A program made the position numbers and the translations under genes. Below, piece after piece: positions 56,011 to 63,906 of a stretch of 64,000 bases of DNA; within the stretch, counting starts at the first letter, position 1, and each line of letters starts with the position of its first letter. The DNA is from Microbacterium ureisolvens (lineage in GTDB: Bacteria > Actinomycetota > Actinomycetes > Actinomycetales > Microbacteriaceae): positions 310,001-374,000 of the forward strand of contig NZ_JADIJE010000003.1 in the NCBI RefSeq assembly GCF_015278315.1, given 5' to 3'. The notes beneath the pieces are model-generated. The model had not been told where the DNA came from and ran no database searches. It saw only the letters and a program-made list of their open reading frames with translations.

Positions 56011-56569
56011 TCGGTGCGTCGATGCCGCGCTAGGTGTGCTGCTACCCTCACGAAGCCGTGACCCTGCTCGCGCTGACGCGCTCATCGAGCCGGATCTCAT
56101 CTGAGGGTCGGCAGTACGGAAGGCCGGGCCCCCGCTACGCGCCCCTCATGCGCCATGTCGCCCTCTCTGCTCCGCGCCGCGATCACTCGCCCAAGTCAGC
56201 ACGTCTTCCCGGGAGAAGGCTGCTCGGCCTCGCCGCCAGCGGCGCGCGTTCCCCGGCATCGCGCCGCCGGTCCTTCACCGCTGGGCGTGTCAGCGCTTGT
56301 CAGGGGCGATACTCGTCCGCGCGAGCCGGAAACGGTTTGGGCGGCAGCATCGTCTGCGCGTTCGTCTGTTCCGGCGGTTTCATCACCGATAGGAAGTAGC
56401 CGACCGATTTCGCAAGCGTGAGTGCGATCACCCCGTCGACCCACCGCAGCCGGGAACGTGTGCGATCAGTCACGAGCCAAGCGTGCTATGCCCGAGGCCG
56501 ATTGTCCATCGGGCCCGACGAGGGGTATCGCTCAATTTCGAGTCCGTCAGCGAACAGGTGATCCTCGCG
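56011..56569. other. 559-base gap: one possible small gene, otherwise unassigned
   Basis: The stretch between the kinase and the VOC gene has weaker GC bias than its surroundings and no long credible frame. The only protein-like reading is the short minus-strand frame at 56300-56473, listed separately. No clear hairpin terminator or repeat was noticed. The kinase-proximal 250 bases show nothing recognisable. Confidence 0.5.
56300..56473 (-). CDS. Possible 57-residue small protein
   Basis: A short frame from GTG at 56473 to TGA at 56300 gives a peptide with a mildly hydrophobic middle (WVDGVIALTLAKSVGYFLSVM) and a Pro-rich tail ending FPARADEYRP. An in-frame TAG lies five codons upstream, so GTG is the only start. 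Amino acid composition and the balanced use of Gln, Asn, Lys and Tyr look protein-like, unlike the Arg/Pro-rich shadow frames around it. No ribosome site is evident; CACGCT six bases upstream is a weak -10 candidate. It may also be the end of a decayed gene. Confidence 0.4.
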   Translation of the reverse strand: MTDRTRSRLRWVDGVIALTLAKSVGYFLSVMKPPEQTNAQTMLPPKPFPARADEYRP

Positions 56570-56950
56570 TCAGGCGGCCGACCACACGCCGAGCTCGTTG
56601 CCACTCGGGTCGAGGAAGTGGAAGCGGCGGCCGCCGGGGAACTCATAGGGACCGTTCACGACGACGCCGCCGGCCCGGGTGACGCGCTCGACGGCATCCT
56701 CGATGTCATCGGCGTAGAGCAGAACGAGGGGGCCGCCTCGGGTGACCGTATCGGCAAGGAGCAGGCCGCCGGCTTCGTCGCCTTCGCGTCCTGATTCTGC
56801 CGCGGTGCGGATACCCGAATACTGGTCGCCGTATGTCGTGAAGGACCAGCCGAAGGCGGCACCGTAGAACTCACGAGCCGCCTGCATGTCGGTGACTGAG
56901 ATCTCGATGTAGTCGATCGTGAGCGGAATGGAGTGCGTGTGCCCAGTCAT
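56570..56950 (-). CDS. VOC-family (glyoxalase/bleomycin-resistance-like) protein
   Basis: 126-residue single VOC module: IDYIEISVTDMQAAREFYGAAFGWSF, the loop with GGLLLADTVTRGGPLVLLYADDIEDAVERV and the ending FPGGRRFHFLDPSGNELGVWS. The metal-binding pattern (Glu in YIEI, His in RFHFLD, Glu in GNELGVW) is present, so it is probably an active metalloprotein or binding protein. GATGAT six bases before the ATG may allow leaderless transcription. Substrate unknown. Confidence 0.88.
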   Translation of the reverse strand: MTGHTHSIPLTIDYIEISVTDMQAAREFYGAAFGWSFTTYGDQYSGIRTAAESGREGDEAGGLLLADTVTRGGPLVLLYADDIEDAVERVTRAGGVVVNGPYEFPGGRRFHFLDPSGNELGVWSAA

Positions 56951-57140
56951 GCGCTCATCATCCGACACACCGCCGACATCGCACGCGCTGAGATCGCCGC
57001 GACTGTGCGTCCTTTCGCGCGCACCCTGGAGGCTGGGTCCCCGGGCAGCGACCCGGAAGCTGGACCCGCGTCCCCGCCGCAGCCGCCGGCGACCGTCACC
57101 GCGGACGCCGCGCCCCTGGTGCGAGATTGACGTCACCCAG

Positions 57141-57893
57141 TCAGCGGATGGTCCACCCGCCATCCACGGCCAGTGTCTGACCCGTGACGAGCGACGCCGC
57201 GGGAGAGCAGAGGAACACCACAGCCCCGGCCACCTCGGTGGGCTTGCCGATCCGGTGGAGTGCCGCGATCCGGTCGATGACGTCCGCCCGGAACGCGGGG
57301 TCGGACAGTGCCTCGGCGGTGCCGTCGGTCTCGATGAACGTGGGAGCGACCGCATTGACGCGGATGCCCCGCTCGCCCCACTCCACCGCATGGCACCGGG
57401 TCATGTGCAGCATCGCCGCCTTTGCGATGCAGTACGACGACTCGCCGGGCAGCGCGACGATGCCTGCTTGCGACGCGATATTCACGATCGCACTTCCGGA
57501 CGGCATCGAGCGTGCAACATGCTGCGAGAGGAACAGCGCTGAGCGGACGTTCAGGGACCACACCGCGTCGAAGTCAGCCTCCGTGACGTCGATCGCCGGC
57601 GCGTTTTTCCCACCGCCGGCGTTGTTCACCAGGATGTCGAACACGCCATCATCGGACGCCGCGTCGATCGCCACTCGAGCCTCATCAAGCCGTGTGACAT
57701 CGAGGCCGATGGAGGACGCCGAACCGCCCTCGGCCCGAATCGCCTGCAAGGGGAGTTCCGCGCTTTCTGGATCGCGGACGCCCAGGACGACGTGGGCGCC
57801 GGCGCCGGCGAGGGCCTGTGCGATCGCAAGACCGAGACCGCGGTTGGCTCCGGTGACCAGAGCTCGTCGGCCGGTCAGATCGAAGTACTCCAT
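57141..57893 (-). CDS. Short-chain dehydrogenase/reductase (SDR)
   Basis: 250-residue classical SDR. The cofactor loop is VTGANRGLGLAIAQ, NNAG follows at ILVNNAGGGKN, the catalytic Ser lies in NIASQAG, and the Tyr-x3-Lys pair is YCIAK. The C-terminus ends in VTGQTLAVDGGWTIR, as in oxidoreductases acting on 3-oxoacyl or polyol substrates. AGGAG lies 4 bases before ATG 57893; a longer frame upstream repeats RSERLRS and is less likely. Acts in the cytosol with NAD(P). Confidence 0.92.
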   Translation of the reverse strand: MEYFDLTGRRALVTGANRGLGLAIAQALAGAGAHVVLGVRDPESAELPLQAIRAEGGSASSIGLDVTRLDEARVAIDAASDDGVFDILVNNAGGGKNAPAIDVTEADFDAVWSLNVRSALFLSQHVARSMPSGSAIVNIASQAGIVALPGESSYCIAKAAMLHMTRCHAVEWGERGIRVNAVAPTFIETDGTAEALSDPAFRADVIDRIAALHRIGKPTEVAGAVVFLCSPAASLVTGQTLAVDGGWTIR

Positions 57894-58080
57894 GTCGCTC
57901 CTCAGTCGTTCGCTCCGGAGGCGCTCGCTCACGCCCTTGCTTCGGTCACCCTGCGCCCGAGATTAGTAGGCCGCGCCATCAGAGCCTTGCCCGGTCTGCG
58001 CGCCGTGAGGCGGGGCCGTTGCCGCGCCGGTCCGACGTCTCCTGTCGAGAGTCGCCGCGCCGGCTCGCGAGCCGATGGTC

Positions 58081-58440
58081 CTACGCGATGCCGAGCTCTC
58101 GCCGCGCATCCCGCAGCGCCGCCTCGTAGGCATCCTTCTCGTCTGGGCCGTCAGGTCGCTCGCGACCGATCGCAGAGCCGCCTCCGACAGCCAAGCCGTG
58201 CGTCTCAGCGTCGGCACGGCGCTTCAGAGCAGCGTCGAGCATCTCGTCGAACTTTCCCGCGCGTCCGAGTGCGTCAACCGCCTCCACCGTCGCCCCGACG
58301 GCTCCTCTTGTCCGCGCATCGGCGGCCAACGCCCGATTCGACTTCCGGTAGCTGAGCACAGCGACGATCAGTGCGCCCACTCCTGTCAGCGCTCCCACGA
58401 GTGAGCCGATGCTCGAGATCCAGTCCGTCACCGATGGCAT
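58081..58440 (-). CDS. Small membrane-anchored hypothetical protein
   Basis: 119-residue protein with one N-terminal helix (IGSLVGALTGVGALIVAVLSY) followed by a helical cytosolic domain (KSNRALAADARTRGAVGATVEAVDALGRAGKFDEMLDAALKRR) and an acidic end. No family was recognised. TATCGT exactly six bases before the ATG matches the leaderless pattern of other genes here and supports it being real. It lies 188 bases upstream of the SDR gene on the same strand. Confidence 0.6.
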   Translation of the reverse strand: MPSVTDWISSIGSLVGALTGVGALIVAVLSYRKSNRALAADARTRGAVGATVEAVDALGRAGKFDEMLDAALKRRADAETHGLAVGGGSAIGRERPDGPDEKDAYEAALRDARRELGIA

Positions 58441-58978
58441 GGCGCCACGATATCCACTCGTGGGAACGGGTGAGGAGTCGGTCCGTGGTTTGGCGCCGAC
58501 TCATGCGCCATCCGGTGTGCCGCCGTCGCCGCGTCCCGGAACTCGCCCTCCCGCATGAAGGGTGCTGGAGAGCGGCCGCACCGTGAATGAGGTTGTCCCC
58601 CAAACGGGGGACGCGGTACGTTGTCCGGGCGGGCGACGGAATGGATGCTGGGAACTCATCCTCGACGTCTGCCTGCGCTGGGGAATCTGGGGCCTGGGGC
58701 CGCCGACTCCCTCACCGCATCCCCCTGCGGAAAGACAGTCCCTCGGACGTCGCATCTAGTGGCTGCGACGTCCGAGGGACCTCGGCCCGAGATCGCTCCT
58801 GCGCGTCACGCGCCCGCTGGGGACAGGCTCAGTGTTGGGGGCACCGTGTGACACGACCCGACTGCGGTCAGGGACCTGACGCACACTTTACCGGGTGCGC
58901 CGGGTGTCCTCGCGTCGCGCGACCCTGACGCGCCACCCGATGGTTCGGTCACATCGACGGCGTCGGTAGTTTCGTCAC
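58441..58978. other. 538-base gap with nested hairpins; possible ncRNA
   Basis: No convincing protein gene. Structured elements are GTCCCCC-AAAC-GGGGGAC at 58595-58612, a TACGTT box at 58617-58622, and the 17-bp hairpin at 58738-58780. Together they could be a regulated promoter and terminator of a short RNA of about 155 bases. A 65-codon frame ending in the terminator loop (58562-58759) has no ribosome site and low-complexity composition. The remaining 200 bases before the ABM gene show nothing more. Confidence 0.35.
58738..58780. terminator. Strong orphan hairpin (17-bp perfect stem)
   Basis: Bases 58738-58754 (core CTCGGACGTCGCA) pair perfectly with 58764-58780 around a 9-base loop. There is no gene immediately upstream on either strand that would need it: the nearest ends are 300 bases left (a gene start) and 199 bases right (a gene start). 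Confidence 0.65.
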
Positions 58979-59281
58979 ATGGTCTTCGCGAACGCAGGCA
59001 CGTTGGGCACGGTCCCGGGAAAGCGCGACGCACTCGTCGCACACCTCACACGCAGGAGCGACCTTCTCGTGGAGAACGGCTGCCTGATGTACGAGGTGGG
59101 GAGGAACGACGAGGAGCCCGACACCGTGTTCGTGATCGAGCTGTGGGAGAGCGCCGCTGCCCACCAGGCGTCGCTTGCTCTGCCGGAGGTCCGCGCATCC
59201 ATCGATGAAGCGCGCCCTCTCCTGTCCGGCGAGTTCGGCGGATTCCGGTTCGAGGTGGCCGGCTCTCCACTGCGGGACTGA
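58979..59281 (+). CDS. Antibiotic biosynthesis monooxygenase (ABM)-domain protein
   Basis: 100-residue ferredoxin-like protein of the ABM superfamily: VFANAGTLGTVPGKRDALVAHL, then GCLMYEVGRNDEEPDTVFVIELWESAAAHQASLALPEV. Members include quinol monooxygenases and heme-degrading or unknown proteins; the substrate cannot be assigned. TAGTTT lies exactly six bases before the ATG, implying a leaderless transcript. Confidence 0.86.
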   Translation: MVFANAGTLGTVPGKRDALVAHLTRRSDLLVENGCLMYEVGRNDEEPDTVFVIELWESAAAHQASLALPEVRASIDEARPLLSGEFGGFRFEVAGSPLRD

Positions 59282-59407
59282 CTCGGCGGGTTCCGTGCGA
59301 GCCCCCCCCGGGCGAGCGGTGAACCGTACGCGGGATCCCTCGATCATGAAGACCGACGGTTGGCAAGCCCCTCCCTGATGCGGCACGCCGGCGCGGAGGC
59401 TCGAGGC

Positions 59408-59611
59408 ATGAGCCATCCGGATGACATCAAGCAGCCGCTCGACCACCTGCCGCCGTTGGAAGAGCGGGACAAAGCGATCGAGATCGAAGAGCCGCACTAT
59501 CCCGGCACCGACGGGCCGGGCGAGGTGACCGGCGTCAGCCCGGCAACCGCCGCGGAGCCGGACCGACCCGGGCGCCACGGCCTCGACAAGCTGCCGACCA
59601 GCGGCGCGTGA
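59408..59611 (+). CDS. Small acidic hypothetical protein
   Basis: 67-residue protein rich in Asp, Glu and Pro (LPPLEERDKAIEIEEPHYPG, then GLDKLPTSGA). No domain recognised; likely disordered. GGAGG lies 8 bases before the ATG, which argues for expression. Similar short acidic proteins are common single genes in actinobacteria. Confidence 0.55.
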   Translation: MSHPDDIKQPLDHLPPLEERDKAIEIEEPHYPGTDGPGEVTGVSPATAAEPDRPGRHGLDKLPTSGA

Positions 59612-59711
59612 CCCCGGCTGATCACCTCCCGTCAGGGCCCTCCGCCATCCGCGCGTGCCACGACCGCGTCTGCTGAACGGCGCGGCATCCATGGTCGCTC
59701 GTCACGCTCCG

Positions 59712-60218
59712 CTACCAGTTGCGAGAGTCACCCGCGTTCGGGTGGTCGAGACTCATGAAACCGGGGACGCCCCGTCGGTGATGCGTCCGTCCTCCGTCGA
59801 CCGGGGATGTGTCGTGTCCGGCGAGCTGGTGAATCCACGGCGGCTGCTGATCCATCGTCACGGACCCCGCCCCCGTCGTGTAGTAGGCGACGACAGGCGG
59901 GCTCGCCACGAAGGCAGCGGCGATGACGGCAGCATCGCGGATGCGGACCAGCGCCTCCCGCGACAGCAGATCGTGCATGAGCACGGCGAACCCGTGGGGA
60001 TCGACGGATGCCTGTTCCTTCGGCCCGTCCAAGCGCTCCGCGCTCAGCTGGCGGACGATCTCCGCACGCTGCATCACCGGGAGCTGAGAGAAAGCAGCAG
60101 CGTACGCGTTGGCGGCCACGCTCGCCGGCACGTTCCCGAGGACGTACGCGTAGCGCGCGATGTGCTCGTCCGCAGTGATCGCGTCGTGAGCGCGGCGCCT
60201 CCCCACGATTCCTCCCAT
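59712..60218 (-). CDS. Hypothetical protein, conserved-looking helical
   Basis: 168-residue protein. The core ARYAYVLGNVPASVAANAYAAAFSQLP followed by EIVRQLSAE, DPHGFAVLMHDLLSREALVRIRDAAVIAAAFVASPPVVAYYTTGAGSV is well-ordered and hydrophobic in part, with a weak membrane segment near residue 110. No family was recognised. The start at 60218 has no ribosome site; a TACTCT box lies 13 bases upstream. The last 40 residues look disordered. Confidence 0.6.
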   Translation of the reverse strand: MGGIVGRRRAHDAITADEHIARYAYVLGNVPASVAANAYAAAFSQLPVMQRAEIVRQLSAERLDGPKEQASVDPHGFAVLMHDLLSREALVRIRDAAVIAAAFVASPPVVAYYTTGAGSVTMDQQPPWIHQLAGHDTSPVDGGRTHHRRGVPGFMSLDHPNAGDSRNW

Positions 60219-60401
60219 CCGATGGGATGCCAGAGTACGCTCACCGACTCTCGTGGTCGATGGCCGCACTCCACCGACGTGGCGTTCGACCCCCGTGATC
60301 TCATCGGGCCGGGGGAGCAACGTCACCGGCGTTGTCAACCGCCATTCGAAGTCCGCCGCAGGCGGCGTATCGTCGCCGCAACAACACGAGCGGAGCACGA
60401 C

Positions 60402-60641
60402 ATGGACGACAACCGAACCCCGCGATCCACCGGTGACCACGACGCCGCGGCAGGCTCCGGCGACACCACCGGTGAGGGCGTGATCCCGCGTCTTGCGCCG
60501 GAGGACACCAACCCGGCGAGCGACCTCAAGACCGACGTCGTCAAGGACGTCGAACGCGAGCACACGATCACCGGCGATTTCGTCGGGCCGCGCAGCGACG
60601 ACATCGATGACGAGGACTCCGATCTGGGCGACCCGTCCTGA
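60402..60641 (+). CDS. Small acidic hypothetical protein
   Basis: 79-residue acidic, probably disordered protein (IPRLAPEDTNPASDLKTDVV, TGDFVGPRSDDIDDEDSDLGD). GGAG lies 7 bases upstream, and TATCGT at about 60369 is a possible -10 box. It resembles the other short acidic protein at 59408 in character only. Function unknown. Confidence 0.5.
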   Translation: MDDNRTPRSTGDHDAAAGSGDTTGEGVIPRLAPEDTNPASDLKTDVVKDVEREHTITGDFVGPRSDDIDDEDSDLGDPS

Positions 60642-60726
60642 CCACACGGAAGCCCAGTCAGCCGGGAACCGCTAGAGCGGAGATATGCCGCTGATTCCGC
60701 CGCATCCGCGGTGGTAGCGTGAGGCT

Positions 60727-61119
60727 GTGGCCAGCTACAAGATCTCCGAGGCGGCGCGGCTTCTCGGCGTGAGCGACGACACCGTGCGCAGGTGGGTGGA
60801 CGCGGGCACGCTGCCCACCACCGGCGCCTCACCGGCCGAGATCCCCGGCGATGCCCTCGCCGCGCACGCAGTGGAGCTCGCCGCGACACCGGCCGATCCC
60901 GCCGACGTGCTCTCCAGCGCCCGGAACCGGTTCGTCGGCCTCGTGACGCGCGTGCAGATGGACGGGGTCATGTCGCAGGTCGACATCCAGTCCGGACCCC
61001 ACCGGGTCGTCTCCCTCATGTCGTCCGAAGCGGTCCGCGAGCTCGGACTCGAACCCGGCTCCCTCGCGGTAGCGGTGGTCAAGGCGACGACGGTGATCGT
61101 CGAGACCCCCAGAGTCTGA
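60727..61119 (+). CDS. HTH (MerR/excisionase-like) regulator with Mop (molybdate-binding TOBE) domain
   Basis: 130-residue two-domain protein. Residues 1-45 are a helix-turn-helix (YKISEAARLLGVSDDTVRRWVDAGTLP), and about 63-130 a Mop/TOBE domain (SARNRFVGLVTRVQMDGVMSQVDIQSGP, with VRELGLEPGSLAVAVVKATTVIVE) that binds molybdate. It is immediately upstream of modA and most likely senses molybdate to control modABC. TAGCGT exactly six bases before GTG 60727 indicates a leaderless promoter for the operon. Confidence 0.92.
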   Translation: MASYKISEAARLLGVSDDTVRRWVDAGTLPTTGASPAEIPGDALAAHAVELAATPADPADVLSSARNRFVGLVTRVQMDGVMSQVDIQSGPHRVVSLMSSEAVRELGLEPGSLAVAVVKATTVIVETPRV

Positions 61120-61120
61120 C

Positions 61121-61927
61121 GTGCATCGCCGTCCCGCCCCGCTCCGCTCGGCCGTCGTCTTCGCGTCGCTGGTGCTGCTGCTCGCGGGGTGCGCGCCCAC
61201 CGGCGACCAGAGCCCCGGAACCTCGGCGACATCGGCCGAGGCGGAGCCCGAGCTCGCGGGCGACCTCACCGTCTACGCGGCGGCTTCGCTCAAGGTCGCG
61301 TTCGACGAGCTGGCCACGCGGTTCGAGGCGCGGCATCCGTCCGTCCACGTCATTCCGGTCACCTACGACGGCTCCTCGACGCTCGCCACGCAGATCCTCG
61401 AGGGTGCACCCGCCGACGTGTTCGCCTCGGCCGACGAGAAGAACATGCAGAAGGTGGTCGACGGCGGACTGGCCGCTGATCCGCAGCTCTTCGCGACGAA
61501 CACGCTCGTGCTCGTCGTGCCCGCGGGCAACCCCGGCGAGGTCGCCGGGCTCGACGATCTCGCCGATCCCGCGCGCACCGTCGTGCTGTGCGCGGTCGAA
61601 GTGCCGTGCGGCGCGGCCTCGGCGACCCTGTTGGCCAATGCCGGGGTGACGGGCAGCGTCGACAGCTACGAGCAGAACGTGACCGCGGTGCTCACGAAGG
61701 TGGCGGCGGGCGAGGCCGACGCCGGGCTCGTCTACGTGACGGATGCCGCGACCACCGGCGATGTCGAGATCGTCGAGACCGAAGGGGCCGACGCGGTCGT
61801 CAACAGCTATCCGATTGCGGCGCTCGCCGATACGGCGGATCGACAGATCGCCGACGCCTTCGTCGCGTTCGTCCTCGGCGCCGACGGCCGCGAGGTGCTC
61901 GCGGCGCGCGGCTTCGGGGCGCCATGA
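61121..61927 (+). CDS. modA: Molybdate-binding lipoprotein
   Basis: 268-residue periplasmic-type binding protein. The signal ends in LAGC with Cys24 as the lipid site. LTVYAAASLKVAFDELATRFE with the anion-binding Ser, YDGSSTLATQILEGAPADVFASAD, AEVPC-like VEVPCGAAS and GEADAGLVYVTDA are ModA hallmarks. It starts 1 base after the regulator stop and overlaps modB by 4 bases. It captures molybdate or tungstate outside the membrane. Confidence 0.95.
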   Translation: MHRRPAPLRSAVVFASLVLLLAGCAPTGDQSPGTSATSAEAEPELAGDLTVYAAASLKVAFDELATRFEARHPSVHVIPVTYDGSSTLATQILEGAPADVFASADEKNMQKVVDGGLAADPQLFATNTLVLVVPAGNPGEVAGLDDLADPARTVVLCAVEVPCGAASATLLANAGVTGSVDSYEQNVTAVLTKVAAGEADAGLVYVTDAATTGDVEIVETEGADAVVNSYPIAALADTADRQIADAFVAFVLGADGREVLAARGFGAP

Positions 61928-62772
61928 CCGGCGTGGCCACCGCCGTGCGGGGCGCCCCCGCGCAGCGCACGACTGCGGTGCGGGCCGGGTTCGTCCCGCG
62001 CGTCCTCGCGGTGCCGGCCGTCGTCGGACTCGCCCTCCTCGTGCTGCCGCTCGGTGCCCTCGTGCTGCGCGTCGAGTGGAACACCCTGTGGACCGATGTC
62101 ACCTCGCCGCAGGCGCTCTCGGCGCTCGGGCTGTCGCTGGCGACCGGTGCCGCGGCCACCGCCGTCTGCGTGGTGCTCGGGGTGCCGCTCGCACTCCTCA
62201 TCGCCCGAAGCACGGTGCGCACGGCGGCCGTGCTCCGCGCCCTGGTGACCGTGCCACTCGTGCTCCCGCCCATGGTCGGGGGCGTGGCGATGCTGTTCCT
62301 GTTCGGCCGCACCAGCTGGCTCGGCGGCGCGCTCGCCGAGTGGGGCATCCGCATTCCGTTCACGACCACGGCCGTCGTCCTGGCGCAGACGTTCGTCGCG
62401 CTGCCGTTCCTGGTGCTCGCACTCGAGGGCTCGCTGCGCTCGACGGGCGTCGGCTACGAGCAGGCTGCAGCCGGCCTGGGCGCCGGCCGCTGGACGATCC
62501 TCGCCCGCGTCACACTGCCGCTGGCCGCACCGGGCCTGGTCGCGGGCATCGTGCTGTGCTTCGCGCGCGCGATCGGCGAGTTCGGCGCGACGGCGCTCTT
62601 CGCCGGCAACGCGCCGGGGGTGACGCAGACCATGCCGCTGGCGATCTACACCGCCTTCAACGGTGCCGGCGTCTCGCAGGGCACGGCGGTCGCACTGTCG
62701 CTGCTCCTGCTCGTCACCGCGGTGGGCGTGCTGCTGCTCGTGCGCGCCTGGCGGGCGGAGGCACCGCGATGA
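61924..62772 (+). CDS. modB: Molybdate ABC transporter permease
   Basis: 282-residue inner-membrane permease with about six helices. The EAA loop is YEQAAAGLGAGRWTILARVTLP, and the ModB segment FARAIGEFGATALFAGNAPG follows. ATGA overlap with modA and ATGA overlap with modC show tight coupling. It forms a homodimer channel for molybdate. Confidence 0.95.
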   Translation: MTGVATAVRGAPAQRTTAVRAGFVPRVLAVPAVVGLALLVLPLGALVLRVEWNTLWTDVTSPQALSALGLSLATGAAATAVCVVLGVPLALLIARSTVRTAAVLRALVTVPLVLPPMVGGVAMLFLFGRTSWLGGALAEWGIRIPFTTTAVVLAQTFVALPFLVLALEGSLRSTGVGYEQAAAGLGAGRWTILARVTLPLAAPGLVAGIVLCFARAIGEFGATALFAGNAPGVTQTMPLAIYTAFNGAGVSQGTAVALSLLLLVTAVGVLLLVRAWRAEAPR

Positions 62773-63857
62773 GCGAGCCCGCAGCCGACGGGGCGACGGA
62801 TGCCGTGCCCGAGGCCGCGGCCGGGCTCGAGGCGCGGATCGTCCTTCGCCGCGGCGGGTTCGCGCTCGACGCCGCGCTGCACGTGCCGGCGGGCGAGGTC
62901 GTGGCGCTCATGGGACCGAGCGGTGCGGGCAAGTCGACGCTGCTCGGCGTGCTCGCGGGGCTCACGGGATTCGACGAGGGGGAGGTCCGGCTGGGCGGCC
63001 GTGTGCTCGACGCCGGACCCGCGCGCCGCACGCCGCCGTCGTCGCGCGGCGTCGTGCTGCTCGGCCAGGATCCGCGCCTTTTCCCGCACCTCAGCGCGCT
63101 CGACAACGTCGCGTTCGGTCTGCGCGTGCACGGTTCCGGCAAGGCGGCAGCGGCGGAGAGGGCGGCCGGGTGGCTTCGCCGGGTCGGACTCGACGGACTC
63201 GGCGGGCGTCGCCCGGCGGAGCTGTCGGGCGGGCAGCAGCAGCGCGTGGCCCTGGCTCGCGCTCTCGCGACGACGCCCGCGGCGATCCTCCTCGACGAAC
63301 CGCTGACCTCGCTCGACACCGAGACCGCGGCAGATGTGCGCGCGCTCCTGCACCAGCAGCTGGCCGCCACCGGCACCACGGCCGTCGTCGCGACCCACGA
63401 CGCCGTCGACGCGGTGGCGCTGGCCCACCGCCTCGTGGTGCTCGAAGCCGGGCGCGTGACCCAATCGGGGCCGGTGCGGCAGGTGCTGGCTTCGCCGGCG
63501 ACCCGGTTCGCCGCGGCGGTGGCGGGGCTCAATCGCGTCGAGGGGACGACGGATGCCGCGACCTGGCGTGCCGGAGACCTCGTGCTGCCGCAACCAGCAG
63601 GGGCGCGGCATCCGTCCCGCGCCGCCGTCTTCCGCCCCAGCGACGTCCGTGTCGTCGCCGAGCCGAGGGGCGAGCCGGGGGAGTGGACGGCGCGGATCGT
63701 GCGACTGGAGCAGACCCCCGCGGGCGTGCGGCTGCGCACGGCCGACCCGGACGTCGCGATCGACGTCGCGGCCGAGAGCGCCGCCGGCTTCGCGCCGGGG
63801 GACCCGATCACGCTGCGGGTCGATCCGGCGGACGTGCGGTACGTCGCCGGCTCGTGA
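62769..63857 (+). CDS. modC: Molybdate ABC transporter ATP-binding protein
   Basis: 362-residue ATPase. Walker A is GPSGAGKST (residues 49-57), the signature is LSGGQQQR from 152, Walker B includes LLDEP with Asp176, and the switch His lies in VVATHDAVDAVAL. A C-terminal regulatory TOBE-like region (about 240-362) includes FRPSDVRVVAEPRGEPGEW, as in ModC. It energises import of molybdate for the Mo-cofactor genes at 41588-46761. Confidence 0.95.
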   Translation: MSEPAADGATDAVPEAAAGLEARIVLRRGGFALDAALHVPAGEVVALMGPSGAGKSTLLGVLAGLTGFDEGEVRLGGRVLDAGPARRTPPSSRGVVLLGQDPRLFPHLSALDNVAFGLRVHGSGKAAAAERAAGWLRRVGLDGLGGRRPAELSGGQQQRVALARALATTPAAILLDEPLTSLDTETAADVRALLHQQLAATGTTAVVATHDAVDAVALAHRLVVLEAGRVTQSGPVRQVLASPATRFAAAVAGLNRVEGTTDAATWRAGDLVLPQPAGARHPSRAAVFRPSDVRVVAEPRGEPGEWTARIVRLEQTPAGVRLRTADPDVAIDVAAESAAGFAPGDPITLRVDPADVRYVAGS

Positions 63858-63906
63858 GGCCGCTGTCGGCTCGGCGCGGCGGCGGCCCGAGCCATAGACT
63901 CGCCCG

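Noticed and set aside
58562..58759. A 65-codon frame ending within the orphan hairpin
   Set aside because: No ribosome site or leaderless box, low-complexity composition, and its stop lies in the hairpin loop; more likely noncoding.
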